In this document: piece by piece, positions 1 to 12,387 of the stretch | Position numbering within the stretch: the first letter of the stretch is position 1 | Layout of the letters: each line of letters begins with the position of its first letter | Assembly: GCA_030737835.1 (NCBI GenBank) | Contig: JAUJYN010000012.1 | Location: 6,757,003 to 6,821,002, forward strand | Source of the DNA: Acorus gramineus | Taxonomy: Eukaryota; Streptophyta; Magnoliopsida; Acorales; Acoraceae | Direction: 5' to 3' | DNA length: 64,000 nt | Program-made: the position numbers and the translations under genes | Notes under the pieces: model-generated | The model's input: the letters and a program-made list of their open reading frames with translations, nothing else | Database searches by the model: none | Told to the model about the DNA's origin: nothing

Positions 1-3000
1 ACAACGAACTTTTATTGAAAAATCATGCATCTCGTCCAACAGGTTTTGCATCACTATCTGAAGCGAATGCATCAATGCTTGAAGCAAACGCATCCACGAT
101 GTCTACTAGTGGACGTGGCCGAAGACAACGACGAGGTCGTGGTCGAAACGATAATCGGAACTACAAGGTTCAAAAAGATAGCAACTCTAACTACCACAAG
201 TGGAATAAAGGACAACACAACAAAGGAAAAGGTTTGATGAGCAAACCTTCAAAACATCATGAGAGTGCATGTTGTCGATGCAATGGTAAATGACACTGGT
301 CACATACCTGTTGTACGCCAAGACATTTAGTTGACCTTTATCATACATCAATCATAGACAAGGGAAAGAATGTCGAAGTAAATTTTGTTGACCCTGAAAA
401 CCATGTTGGCCCATCAGATATTACTTATTTGGATGTATCTGATTTCTTTGTTAATTCTGATGGCAATATCGATCATATGATTGATGATGGAAATGTCCAC
501 ATCAACTGAAATTTCCCTTTTTAGCATTTATTTTATGTACTTTTCTTTCCTTTTTTTATGTACTTTGCCTTATTTCAATGAAATGCAATTTTATCTTTCC
601 TACATTTATCTTATTTATTTCATTTTACTTTTTATAAGAATGGCTATGGTTGGTGACATCTATCTGGTAGACAGCGCTACAACACATACGATCCCACGAA
701 ATAAAAAATATTTCTCAACATTGACATTAATCAATGTAAATGTTAATACCATCTCTTGTACTACAAAATTAATTGAAGGCTCTGGAGGTATAAAATTTTG
801 TATTAATGATACATTATATTAAGGAAGATCCAGAAGAAATCTGATAAGTTTTAAGGATATCCGTCTGAATGGATATCATATTGAGACTATATGTGAAACC
901 AATATAGAGTATTTATGTATTATTTCAATTGTTTCATACCAAAAGCATATATTAGAGAACCTTCATGCTCTCTTATCCGGGTTGTATTACACAACCATAA
1001 AAATAATCGAATCATACGCTGTAACGAAGCAGAAGTTCTATGATTCAGATATTTTTACGCTTTGGCATGATCGTCTCGGGCATCCAGGGTCTACAATGAT
1101 GCGTCGAGTAATTGATAATTCATTTGGGCATCCATTAAAGAACCAGAAGATTCTTTTACCTAATCACTATCAATGCATTTCGTGCTCACAAGGAAAATTA
1201 ATAGTTAGATCATCCCCTACAAAAGTGAATGTTGAGTCACCAACATTTCTACAAAGAATCCAAGGGGAATATGTGGCCCAATTCACCCCTCATGTGGACC
1301 ATTCAAGTATTTTATGGTATTGATAGACACATCTGCTAATTGGTCACATGTTTGTCTATTATCCACTCGTAATGCTACACTTGCAAGACTACTTGCTCTG
1401 ATAATCGGATTACAGTCTCATTTTTCAGATTATCCTATAAAATCAATCCATCTTGATGGAGCTAGTCAATTCACATCGAAAACCTTTAACAACTATTGTA
1501 TGTTGCATGGCATCAATATTGAATACCCTATTGCTCATGTGTACACCCAAAATAGATTAGCTGAATCATTTATTAAGAATCTTCAGCTAATTGCACATTC
1601 TATGCTTTTGAAAACAAAATTACCCTTTTCAGCTTAGGGTCATGCTATATTGTATGCAGCAACATTAGTTCACATTCGGCTAACTGCTTATCATCAATAT
1701 TCCCCTTTACAGCTCATATTGGGTCATCAACCAAATATTTCACATCTTTGAATTTTTTTGTTATGATGTACAAGTTCCTATTGCCCCTACACAATGAATT
1801 AAATGGGCTCTCAATATCGATTGAGAATTTATGTAGGTTTTCATTTGCCTTCTATTATAAGATATCTTGAACCATTGACATGGGATGTTTTTATCGCTCA
1901 ATTTACGGATTGTCATTTTGATGAGATAATATTCCAGTCATCAAGGGGAGAAAATCCGTCACCAGAAGAACGACATGAACTTACTTGGCAAACTCCATCT
2001 TTGTCTCATCTTGATCCTCACACTAATCAATGTGAAACTGAAGTCCAAAGAATCACCCATCTTCAAAGAATTGCGCATCAATTGCCAGATGCATTCAATG
2101 ACGCAGCAAAAATGATGAAATCACATATTCCAGCTGCTAATACTCCAACTCGGATTGATGTCCCAATAGGAAAAATCATCAATATGCCAGCTAATGAATC
2201 AACAAAGGCACGCCTGAAGCCTGGAAAACCTATAACCTCATAAAATTTGGCTCCCCGAAGGAGAAAAATAAAGAAGAATAATTCTCTAGAAGAGCATGAA
2301 ACACTTAAAAGACCCACAATAACTCCTATAGAGGAAGAAGCCCCTGAAGTGACACAAGTCCCCGAAGAGACTGGCGTCTATGAAGTGACGTTCGTGCATG
2401 AAGAACAAGTAAATGAAAATAAAGAAATTTTCATAAATTATGCAAATTCACAAATATTGTGGGATCAGAAACAAGTGCTTGTTGATGATATATTCTCAGT
2501 TGCAGTAGCTACAGAAATCATTTCAGATAATGATTTAGAACTACATTTAGTGGATGAACGCAAATGAAAAAATTGTTGGCCACAATGGAAAGTTGTTATT
2601 CAAACAGATTCACTTGCAAAACATTAAATATTTGGACCAGTAGTCCTAACCTTAAAGGTGTTAAACCAGTAGGATGTAAATGGATGTTTGCGAGAAAACA
2701 GAATGAAAGAAACAAGATTGTTAGATACAAAGCTCGTCTTGTGGCACAGGGTTTCCTACAGTGACCTATGATTGATTTTGAAGAGACATATTCTCATGTG
2801 ATGGACAAATCACATTTTGGTATTTAATTAGTCTTGTAGTCTCAGAAGGACTTGACATGCATCTAATGGATGTGGTTACTGCATATTTATATGAAAAATT
2901 AGATACCGACATTTATATGAAAGTTCTTAAAGAACTAAAATTGCCTGAAGCAAAACAATGAAACATGTACTCAATCAAGCTACGACGATCCTTGTATGGA

Positions 3001-4215
3001 TTAAAGCAATCTGAACGAATGTGGTATAACCGTCTCACTAAGTTCTTAATAAAAGAAGGATATATCAATGATCCAGTACGCCCTTGTGTGTTTATTAAGA
3101 AAACGGAACTTGGATTTGCCGTCATTGCATGTTGATGATATTAATTTAATTAGGACTACTAAGGAGCTCAAAAAGGCTTCTAAATATCTTAAAAAGAAAT
3201 TTAAAATGAAAGATCTTGAAAAAACAAGATATTGTCTTAGCCTATAGATTGAGCAAAGTTCAAACGGGATACTTGTCCATCAAATAACATATGTTGAAAA
3301 AATCAGACCTGACATTGCATTTTCAGTTAATTTATTAGCCAGATTTATCTCTGCACCAACTCGAATGCATTGGAATGGTGTGAAGCACATTTTCTAGTTA
3401 TCTTCGTGGAATGTCAGACATGAGCCTATTCTACGCAAAAGATTCCAATAATGGTGCACAACTGAAGGGTTATGCAGATTCAAGATATCTTTTAGATCCT
3501 CACAAGGCTCACTCACAAACAGGCTATGTATTCACTTGTGGTGGCACAACGATCTCTTAGCGATCTACGAAACAGACTTTGATCACCACGTCTTCTAACC
3601 ACTCTAAAATTCTTGCACTCCATGAAGCAAGCTGGGAATGCGTGTGGATAAGGTCGTTGGCTCATCATATTCATACTGCATGCGGACTATCTCTCATTAC
3701 AAATGTTCCAACTATAGTATATGAAGAAAATATAGCATGCATTGCTCAAATCAAAGGGGAATACGTCAAGGGTGATAGAATGAAGCATATTTCTCCAAAA
3801 TTCTTTTACACTCATGAGCTCCAGTAGAGACATGAAATTGATGTTCAACAAATTCCATCAAAGGATAATCTTGCAGATTTGTTCACTAAAGCTTTGCCAA
3901 CATCAACATTCATGAAGCTGGTGTACGGTATCGGAATGCGACGAGTTTTCAACCAAAATTCTTGAAATCTTGTACTTATGAGGGGAGTAATTTTTTATGA
4001 CATTTTGCAAACTTTACTCTTTTTCCTTTGCCTAGGTTTTGTCCCATTAGGTTTTCCTGGCAAGGTTTTAACGAGGCAGTGTTAAATGCATACACCATTT
4101 TATGATTAAATTACATTGTACTATTTTTCCTTCACTTTGATTTTTTTCCACTGGGTTTTTCAAGCAAGATTTTAATGGGGCAATGATCTTAATATGATGG
4201 TCATCCAAGGGGGAG
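1..4215 (+). mobile_element. Ty1/copia retrotransposon, internal region, 5'-truncated by window and decayed
   Basis: Domains appear in copia order. The end of gag has a CCHC zinc-knuckle-like stretch (about 270-317) interrupted by a TGA at 291. A protease-like Asp-Ser-Ala-Thr-Thr-His motif lies at 670-687. The GAG-pre-integrase His...LeuGlyHisPro signature is at 1061-1092. The integrase core follows at about 1310-1640 with Asp and Glu positions still visible. Reverse transcriptase pieces lie at about 2650-3260, including a Val-Asp-Asp box at 3127-3141, and RNase H at about 3470-3900. Reading frames are broken by many stops and shifts, so no functional polyprotein can be made. Integrase before reverse transcriptase is what separates copia from gypsy. 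The 5' LTR and start of gag lie outside the window. Decay suggests an old insertion. Confidence 0.9.
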
Positions 4216-4529
4216 TGTTGTGACATGGTAGATAACCACCACCCTCTTCACATACTCCAGTCCCAACACTCACACAACCCACTCTCTCCATAACTACAAA
4301 CTATAGCCACATCCCACTCTCTAACTTCCCTAACTTCCCACTCTGCTACACCCCCCCCCCCCCCCCCCAACTCTCTTCACCCCATGATAGTAATTGAGCC
4401 TATAAATAGAGGGCTCTTCAATGTATTTGATCATCAACAAGTTTGGAATAACAAGCCTACACAAATTGTCTCTCTTCTTTACTTAGTGTTTGCTTATTTA
4501 TTTTGTGCATTTTACTTTGTTCGACAACA
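4216..4529 (+). repeat. 3' LTR of the copia element
   Basis: A purine tract (ccaagggggag) ends at 4215, as expected for a polypurine tract. The following 314 bp start with TGTTG and end with CAACA, a perfect 5-bp inverted terminus of the TG...CA type. A TATA box (tataaataga) sits at 4401-4410, in the usual LTR promoter position. The LTR carries an unbroken run of 18 C at 4351-4368. The matching 5' LTR lies outside the window, so boundaries rest on these local signals only. Confidence 0.75.
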
Positions 4530-4990
4530 AAAAAATTTTTTTTGTTATTTAGAATTTTGATGGCGAAGAAGGGTGGAGGAGGAGGGGGAGGTGCGAGGGG
4601 CCAAAGGCGGTGGGTGACAGAGAGGGGGAGGGGAGAAAATGTTGGGAAGTCGAGTGGTGGGGGAAGAGAGTAGGCCCGGGAGGGGTCGGGGGTGGCAAGG
4701 TAGAGAAGGGGTTGTCCATGGTGGTGGTGGTGGAGTGGGGGTGTGATGGTGATGTGGTAGTTGGGGTGGGGGAAGGGGGAGTCTATGTGGTGGTGGTCGT
4801 GGTGGTTGCGGTGATGGTGTGATGGTGATGTGGTGGCCACGGTGGTGGTAGGCTGCGGCGGCGGAGGCAAAGGAGGAGGGTGGAGGAGAAGGAGAAATAA
4901 AAGAGAGGAGAGAAGAGAGAAGAGAGAATGGTGGTGGGATTGAAAGTTCTGAAATGTTTTTATATTTAGTGGTGGGGTTAGTTTTCTCAT
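4530..4990. other. G-rich low-complexity block (GGTGG/GGGGA-rich)
   Basis: From about 4560 to 4930 the plus strand is almost entirely G, T and A, with many GGTGG, GGGGGAGG and GGTGATG runs. The long open frames here encode only Pro/His-rich or Gly/Val-rich low-complexity peptides and match no domain, so I do not call a gene. The block starts right after the copia 3' LTR. Confidence 0.6.
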
Positions 4991-5319
4991 AAATTATAGG
5001 TGGTGAATTTAAAGGGGCCATCTATTACCACCCCGTCACATATTCACCCCACCCCTTTAAATATTCATAAAATACTATTTCATGTGCTTTTGAAAAAGTG
5101 AGACCCCACCCCTTTTTGTCCCACCCTTACAACTTTCCAAAAAAAATCCTACCCTAAAATCAAACATTAAAAAAAACTAAAATTCATTCTTCAATCTAAA
5201 TTCATTTTCTTCAAAACAATAAATCATTATAAACCCAAATATTTAAAAAAAAAACAATAACAAATCCAAACACCAAAAAGAAGCCTAATTAACCCAAAGC
5301 CTCAGATATCCTTCATAAG

Positions 5320-5715
5320 ACCCTACTTTGTCCCTCCCAAAGACCCCCTTCAGAGGAATCGCGCAAGCCGCTTGGCGATGGACTTCTTCGGTCATCGGAA
5401 CCCCAAACTCCTCGGTATCCTCCACGAGGACCCTGACCCTGTCCCTCCCCTAAAGCCCCTTCGGCGTGACCGACCTGCAGAGCTCTGTGAGCCTTTCCAC
5501 CTTCGTCTTCAAGTGCAAAACCCCTCCCAAGTGGGTCGTGGTGTTTAACCAATATAAAGCTCATCCGAGCTGACAACAATTGTTTCTCCTGTGAGAAACA
5601 TCCATTAATATTAACCCATCTTGAACAAATTGAGATAGACAACAATATCTTCACCGGTCGAATTCCATGAAAGCCCTCATCCGCCACGAGACCTGTCTCC
5701 AACTTTGTTGGGTTG
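5320..5715 (+). pseudogene. Leucine-rich-repeat gene remnant
   Basis: Around 5560-5665 one frame reads as two successive leucine-rich repeats of the plant extracellular type. It ends in a good 'HLEQIEIDNNIFTGRIP' repeat, immediately followed by TGA. The first repeat has lost its Gly-Glu-Ile-Pro turn. The upstream GC-rich part (5330-5540) is open on both strands, but I do not recognise it in any frame. GC content is far above the flanking AT-rich DNA, which fits a captured or decayed exon. It is probably from a receptor-like kinase or LRR protein, but no kinase part is visible. It could be cargo inside a DNA transposon, although I could not establish terminal repeats. Confidence 0.45.
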
Positions 5716-5940
5716 AATGGAGAGGGAGATCAAATGAAAGGGAGCAAAGAGAGAGACTGAGAACTTTCTAAAATGGTAGGGGTGGGTTTGCAAGGTATCG
5801 ATCATTTATTACGGGGTGTGGTTGTAATAGGGGAAAAATGGTTAGGGTGGGAAAAAGAAAGGGTGGGATGAGCATATGGCAGGTGGAAATCACTGCCCTC
5901 TAAATTTAATAGGGTGTTGGGAACTAAAAAAAATTGGTGG

Positions 5941-7504
5941 GAGTAGATGTTTCCTTTATTTTATTTTATTATAAAAAAAATTATTGAGATTAAAGGGTTC
6001 AAACAATCGAATTATTTTATTCTATTTTTTTGTTGGTGGGTTTTTCTTAGGGATTCATTGATGATAGATTTTAATTTTTTTTTATATATTAGTAGATTCT
6101 CTGAAAAATTAAATAAACACACACACACATATTCAACAATTATCAATAAATGTCAAAAAAATTATAGTTTTAGTACACATTTTAAATAATTTTTAGGTAA
6201 ATATAGTTATCAACGACTTGATATTTCATTATTATTTTTTTGGTTAATTGTTCTTGGAAATTTAATACATATCATATTATTTGAAGGATTATAGGAATGC
6301 GTGTGGGATCCATTTATTTTATTACAAAAAGGATTTATTGGGATTGAAGGGGTTTGATGATCAAATTATTTTATTTTATTTTATTTCTTGTTGGTAGATT
6401 TTTTTTATAGATTCATTAACATATTATATTATTTTTTAATTTTATGTTCACGCACATTGTGTGAGGGCGAAAACTAGTTTATTACCCTTTATGTGAAATA
6501 GAATGAGCTTTAAATGATTTATCTTCTTTTTTTTTTACTTTTTTAATCTATAGGTTTTATTAAATCAGATTTAGATAAAATCATAATATATTTTAAGATT
6601 TTAAAATCTGATGTAAGTAAATCATATCAATATATTCAAATTTTAATAATTCAAATATAAAGATATTCACTAAATCTATCTATATTGAATTCCATAAATA
6701 TTTGTTACGTTATTTTTATTATAATATGAAAAAATTATTACATGGTATACAAATTTATTACACTATATGTGAAGTGGAATGAGCTTTAAATGATTTATTT
6801 TTTTACTTGTTTTATTTTGTATGATATATATATATGCTAAACATTTCATCTATATGGTATAATTACATCTTGCACATTTAGTGTCCACGTAAATTTGGCA
6901 TGTATATAAAATTAGTATATAATGTAGATGCAATTCAAAATTTGATATTAGATTTAAGATTAAATGAAGTTTGATCTTTAATTAGTTAAGATATGAAAAA
7001 AAAAAACTATTGTGCTTCAAATTGTTTCTAATAAAACTTTATTTATATTTTTTTCTCTCCAAAAAAATAAAGAAAATTGAAAATTTCCCTCTTCATTCAT
7101 GGCCTTACAAATTTCCAAATTCCCACTTCTACAACATAACATTTGCAACCTAAATGTGAGTGTTTTCTATGAATACAAAATATCTGATGGTATTGTACAG
7201 CACCGGAGCCCTTAGTTTTTGCAGCCCTTGTTCCTAACAGTGCATATAAAATGCTTGGAGAGGTGATTGATGAAACAATGGGACGCCATAAAATGATGAG
7301 AAGCTAAATTTATTAACAGTAGAATTTTCATTAGATCATCATCTCATTATTTTCAAGCCTTGAGGCAGTCAAAGTGATATTTTGAGGCAAACAGAAATCT
7401 CTCAAATAAAAAGAAACAACAAACAACCACATTTCAATTCCCTCAAAAAAAAATTCCATAAAAAAATATAACCACATTTCAAATTTAAAGAACAGTGCAG
7501 TTCA
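5941..7504. other. AT-rich intergenic DNA, no gene seen
   Basis: Long A/T runs and short repeated phrases occur here; for example, a 'ttttattataaaaaaaattattgagattaaaggg'-like phrase recurs in altered form near 5955 and 6315. No conserved coding frame, RNA gene or clear transposon terminus is visible. Confidence 0.6.
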
Positions 7505-8193
7505 TGGAAGAGATACAATTATTTCCTTCCCGATATCATATCAATAACCCAACTTGCATGTCTTGTTGGGCCAAAGTCCCCTATTATCCATGTGTCGAAG
7601 CTCAATGTAGGCCTGATTGCCAAGCACACATGTTCTTCATCGTACTGGTAGGATGTGTTCCATGACTACAGATTGATATTCGAGCTCCCCCTTGAAATGT
7701 AGTGTCACCATTGGTAGTGCAGTGTGACCATCACTAGTTCCGTATTTTTCTGAAGTAACAAATATTATTACCATTCTACTGCTTCCCCAACAGTGTGACT
7801 GTCTCGTTCAGCTTCGACACGTTGTACACATCCCTGAAGAGGATTGTCATGGATCGCCGTGCCTGTGTTGATGATGATCACTGCTTCACCATTCCACCGG
7901 GTCACATGGTCACAAAGTTAGTGTAATATAAACATATTTTGCAAGTGTTTTATTAGGTAAATCATAAAAATTATACAAGATATATATGCATATGAATTCT
8001 AAATATACTAAACCTGAAGAACAACCTCCCGGGCATAATGTTGAGTCGCTCGTAGTCCACGCTTTTGTTGATCAAATTCACGCTTGGGATTTGATGTGAT
8101 GAGGGAATTCATTGCATGGAGCCCGTGCAAGGTGGCCTTTTACTTTGGGGAGTCACAGTGAATGAGCTCTGCAGAGGAGGATTGGGTGGCCAT
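7505..8193 (-). pseudogene. Remnant of a nepenthesin/CDR1-like aspartic protease
   Basis: On the minus strand an N-terminal piece (8193 down to about 8041) starts with Met and contains 'SSAELIHCDSPK', the propeptide signature of CDR1/nepenthesin-type A1 proteases (normally ELIHRDSP), followed by a stop. Further down, about 7900-7840, comes 'EAVIIINTGTA', which looks like the second catalytic loop (Ile-Ile-Asp-Ser/Thr-Gly-Thr) with Asp changed to Asn. A C-terminal 'VCLAIRPTLSFDTWIIGDF' stretch follows (about 7640-7560), resembling the ending CxA...IIGNxxQ of the family. The middle of the protein, including the first catalytic Asp-Thr-Gly, is missing and frames shift. Order and strand agree for all three pieces, so a dead protease copy is the simplest reading. 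Confidence 0.5.
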
Positions 8194-8537
8194 GGAAGAT
8201 GATTAAGTGCTGAAGAGGAGGAGGAGGAAGAAGAAGAGTACTATCATAAGTGATGGAAATGTGGGAGGATTCAATGTGTTTGGGAGGGTTCTGTTGAGGG
8301 GATTTTTTTTGTTGTTTGTAGGAAGAATTTTTCAGTTGGTAATAAATATATGTTACATGCAATAACTTTATTGGTTATGGCTGTTTGGTGATAGGTGTTT
8401 TTCTTGTGAAGTGTAGGTCACACACATTATTAGTGTGACATAAGAACAATAGTGTGATTAGCATTACTCTTCATTTATTATAACTATTTTTTAAGTTTAT
8501 ATTTAATAACGTATATTATGAGTTTTTCTTTAGTCAT
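8194..8537. other. Intergenic DNA, no feature recognised
   Basis: I see a short purine-rich GAGGAGGAGGAAGAAGAAG stretch at 8211-8238 and AT-rich DNA, but no coding or repeat boundary that can be supported. Confidence 0.5.
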
Positions 8538-8625
8538 CTACAATGGGATACAACCTTGAACAAAATTCAATATACTTAAATGACAAATGGTAAAAATTAG
8601 TCCCACACTCAGACTCCGCTCTCAC
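8538..8625 (+). repeat. Direct repeat A, copy 1
   Basis: About 88 bp running from 'caatgggatacaaccttg' to 'agactccgctctcac'. It recurs nearly unchanged at 9496-9567 and continues at 10820-10843, where a hAT-like element splits it. The two copies flank an 870-bp middle piece, as terminal repeats of a small retroelement or the ends of a local duplication would. Confidence 0.8.
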
Positions 8626-9152
8626 ATTGGAGGGGCAAAATTCGACATACCAGGTTTAGGTAGTCGGATCCGTCCGCTTCACTTCCTCGAAAGGGTACCG
8701 CTAGGTTGCTAGCGATCCTTCTCCTCCAGCGTCATGAAAACGGGATGGGGGTGACCTGCAGAAGACCTACCGACGCTCAAGTCAGCCAATGTTGTACAAG
8801 GGATTTAGTGAAAAAATATTTCTCACACACCTCAATAGAGAGAACTGGTTCTCTATTTATAATACTTTGATGGGTGCCCTAGAATCAATGGTGAATTTCT
8901 CTCTCATCGGACGGATGAGAAAAGATCATTGATTTAAGTGATCAAATCAATGTATATTTAGGGATTTTTTGAATCAGACATTGATTATCCCTAATTAAAT
9001 TAATATATTTTGTTTGAGATTTTTTGGAATCAATTAATAATGTTTTCAAATCTATCATATATTGTTGGGATATGAGAATCAATTATTGATAGCTTCAATA
9101 GCTCCAAATATAAAATATATACTGTTAGGATTTGAAAAATCAACCATTGATG

Positions 9153-9226
<74 letters not shown>

Positions 9227-9495
9227 GGGATTTAAAAAATCAGTCAATGATAATTAATCCAATGTATAATCTAAGATTTGCATGAGATTCTGAGATCTCT
9301 ACATTGATGATCTTAAAATCATATTTTCTGTTGGGATTTGATCTCAAATCTGACTTGATATTTTTTGGTTGTCAGATGTGAATGAGCGGATGGGCCAGAT
9401 TCAGAGATCGTGGGTGATTCTGGTCTTGAACTGCAAGCACGTGGAGCATAATTAGCGGGCTCAGAAAATGAGCCCTACACATATATACTCCACTA
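8626..9495 (+). repeat. Segment between direct repeats A; LTR/TRIM-like, contains AT microsatellite
   Basis: The segment has a GC-richer start (8630-8800) resembling non-coding LTR-type sequence. It then contains about four degenerate copies of a 'gttgggatttgaaaatcaat.attgat' phrase spaced roughly 80-100 bp apart, interrupted by a long (AT)n tract at 9156-9223. No coding capacity is visible. With the flanking direct repeat A, it could be a small non-autonomous retroelement. I see no clear primer-binding site, so this stays tentative. Confidence 0.45.
9156..9223. repeat. (AT)n microsatellite, about 68 bp
   Basis: An uninterrupted alternating TA run. Its length probably varies between individuals. 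It is also a likely assembly or length-call error site. Confidence 0.95.
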
Positions 9496-9567
9496 TTACA
9501 ATGAGATACAACCTTGAACAAAATTCGATATACTTAAATGATAAATGGTAAAAAGTAGTCCCACACT

Positions 9568-10819
9568 CAGGGCCGGTCTTGAGATCTGAAAATTTGGGTA
9601 GGGTCTTAGACGAACTTTTTAAATGGGGTCCTATCATAAAAAAAAATCATCTTATTTAAATATAATCCAACTTCTTGTTGTGATCTTTATATAATAAAAG
9701 CATAAAAGATCAAATAATTTGATATACTTTATACTTATTTTACATGTGAAAATTAAATCAATAAATAAATAAATAAATAAAAAGGGATTTTCATTTCGTT
9801 ATCTCAAAAAATAAGATTTTTATGTCTAAATTTTTTAATTTCATTTCCAACTAACAAGAATACATGAATGTAATTATAAAAACACACACACACACACACA
9901 GATATATTATATATATATATAAAAGCAAAACCAAGATTCAAGGAAGGGCTAAATATCTTGTAATATATCAATATTGTTGTAAAACCTTTAAATTTTGATT
10001 ATTTTAGCACTCAAAATAAGCCCTCCAAGCAGTGGATCATGCTCCCTAGCCTAATAAAAGTCCATGGGCCTTAATAAAGTGGACGTCCCCGTTTTCCCCA
10101 TCCGGTCCGTTAGGACCATTACCTCTCCCAAATTCTCATCAATGGTATAAGTGGCAATTCCGAAATCCAAAGGTCAAAGCTTTTCCATTGATTTATTAGG
10201 CTTAGTTTGATAAATGGATAAATATTTAAGATAAGTTAATCTAATTTATGAGGATAAAAAGCTATTGTTTTAATCTATATTTACATTTGATAATATATTT
10301 TGTTATCCCTATTTTTTTTTTATGTTCATATCCTTAACTTTACATTTGGATCATATGATGTAAAATATGGGATAACTTTAAAAAAAATTTAAAAATATCA
10401 AGTTTACCCTTTCTATTAAAGGGGCATTAATATTATTGGTTTTGGTTTTATAAAGTTTTTTATTTTTGTTTTTTTTTTAGGAAAAGCAGTCATAAATATT
10501 GTTCATGTTTTACAAAATCAGGTTAAAAAATGAGGATAAAGTCTATTCCACTTTTTACTTAGAATAAAATATTCTCACTTTTTCTCTCAAAATACGGACA
10601 ATTGTCTATGCTTTATCTCTTTTTTTTTCTTATGCCATATGGGATAACATGTGATTTAACCTGATTATTTTCTTATCTCAACCCCTTATTCCAATATCAA
10701 ACTATGTCTTAGGGTTTATTGAATCGATAGTTTGAAGTAATATCGGGCTGATTTGGGGGTCCTTTCTAGGTGAGGGCTCTAGGCAACCACTTACTTGGCC
10801 ACACCTAGGGCCGGGCATA
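9568..10819 (+). mobile_element. hAT-like non-autonomous DNA element (family 1, copy 1)
   Basis: The element begins CAGGGCCGGTC and ends CTAGGGCCGGGCATA. It is bounded by an identical 8-bp duplication CCCACACT at 9560-9567 and 10820-10827. It splits direct repeat A copy 2, and removing it restores that repeat, which supports the boundaries. The right 60 bp, reversed, match the left end of a second element at 53464-54232 (shared phrases like CGGCCCTAG and GCCTAGAGC). Inside are (ACAC)n and (AT)n tracts and no transposase. CAGGG termini with an 8-bp duplication are hallmarks of the hAT superfamily. Confidence 0.7.
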
Positions 10820-10843
10820 CCCACACTCAGACTCCGCTATCAC

Positions 10844-12387
10844 GTATACTCCACTGTTACACTGTTTGAAAATTAAAAAAAAGAAAACTTCAAACAAACA
10901 TATATATAATAGTTTTTGTTTGTAGGATTGTGCACCCATTACATAACAGGTATCCATTTGGTTTAATTAGAACTATATATATTGATCATATTTTTTTATA
11001 ATATTCCAAGCAAATCTTAATTTTCGCAGCTACCTAACACACTCAACATAATATTTTTAGCATGTACCGTACTATGATAAAATATATATACATGTAGTTT
11101 AATTATCTTAATATAGTTTAATTATGTTAATATTTTACTATATTAATCGCATATGATTTATAAATATATATGTATTATAATAAATGAAACATTTATGACA
11201 TACAATTATGAACACTGGCCCTTCACATGCGAAGGGATGTTCTCGTCCGCTTTGGTAAAAAGCCGGGCGGGGCTCGACATAATTTGAGTTGCCTCTGCAA
11301 TATTCTCTTTTCAGTGAAATGATGGACATTTCTATTTCAAAAGTTGCCTCTACAGTATCTGATTTCATTTCACTTCTTCGTTTTTTTTTGGGTGTGAGTC
11401 TTGCAGTATCACGTTTAATGAATATTTCATTAGGTGAATTTTGTAGATAACGTGATGAAATTAATTTAGAAAATAAATTAAATTATTTTCATTTTAATAT
11501 ATTAAAATTACACATAAATTTAATGTATATTCCATCATTACTACAAGAGCTATGTGACACTCAATCCTTCTTAGAATTTCAAATGCAGTCCTATGTGCCT
11601 CGTTGGCCCTTTTCACTTACTGTATCAATGTATATAACTCGATGAAATTTTTTCACAATTTTATAAATATGATATCATTTAATTCATTAAAGAATATACT
11701 TTATATTTTATAAAAGTACATATCTATATAATTTTTTAAAAAATAAAAATATGTATTGATTACGTTTTAGACTGTAAAATAAATTGTGTGCAACATTTTG
11801 CGACCCCTAACCTGTTGAGTGGTAGTGAGCTAGGATAGCTAAGAGGCTAGATAGTTCTATGAGGTTCATAAATTGAGTAAGAGTGATGTGTTTAGCACCA
11901 TATCTCTTTATGGGATGAGATAAATTGAGTTTGCATGTGAGTATAACTCTTATATAATAAGATACGTTTTTAAAGCCGTAAGCCCACCAAAGTTAAAGCG
12001 GACAAGATGGCACTAGATATTGTTGATAAGGATCCAAATTCCAAATGTTAGGCCCTTGGATGCTCTAGATCTAGAAGTTTAGTTCCCTATGAAAGAATGT
12101 ATAAGCAATTTCTGCTTCACGGAGGGTAACTTCATTGAATTTTGCTGGATCATTTTTTACTCATGATTGAATGGGTTGAGAGGTTGGATTGATTTAAGCA
12201 CACTTTATTCAATACACCACTGTTTAACATGATGAATATTTGAAAAAAAAACAGATGAAGATCAGATTGAATGCAACAAAAGGGATGGAAAAACAAACAG
12301 AGTGAGTAGGTGGGATTTAGAAACCTAGACTGGAATGTATGTGAAGGATGAAGTAAAGTAGTCCTGGTTTGAATTTTTTTAAAAAAA
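10844..12387. other. AT-rich intergenic DNA with LTR-like scraps
   Basis: No coding region is recognised. Two GC-richer patches resemble non-coding retrotransposon LTR sequence: about 11218-11300 (antisense 'ccccgcccggctttttacc') and about 11790-12015 ('aaagccgtaagcccacc...ttaaagcggacaagatgg'). I judge this by eye only. Confidence 0.4.

Noticed and set aside
4457..5021. Long minus-strand open frames rich in Pro and His (177 and 158 codons)
   Set aside because: They come from the G-rich low-complexity block; amino-acid use simply mirrors GGTGG/GGGGA repeats and several frames are open at once. No domain.
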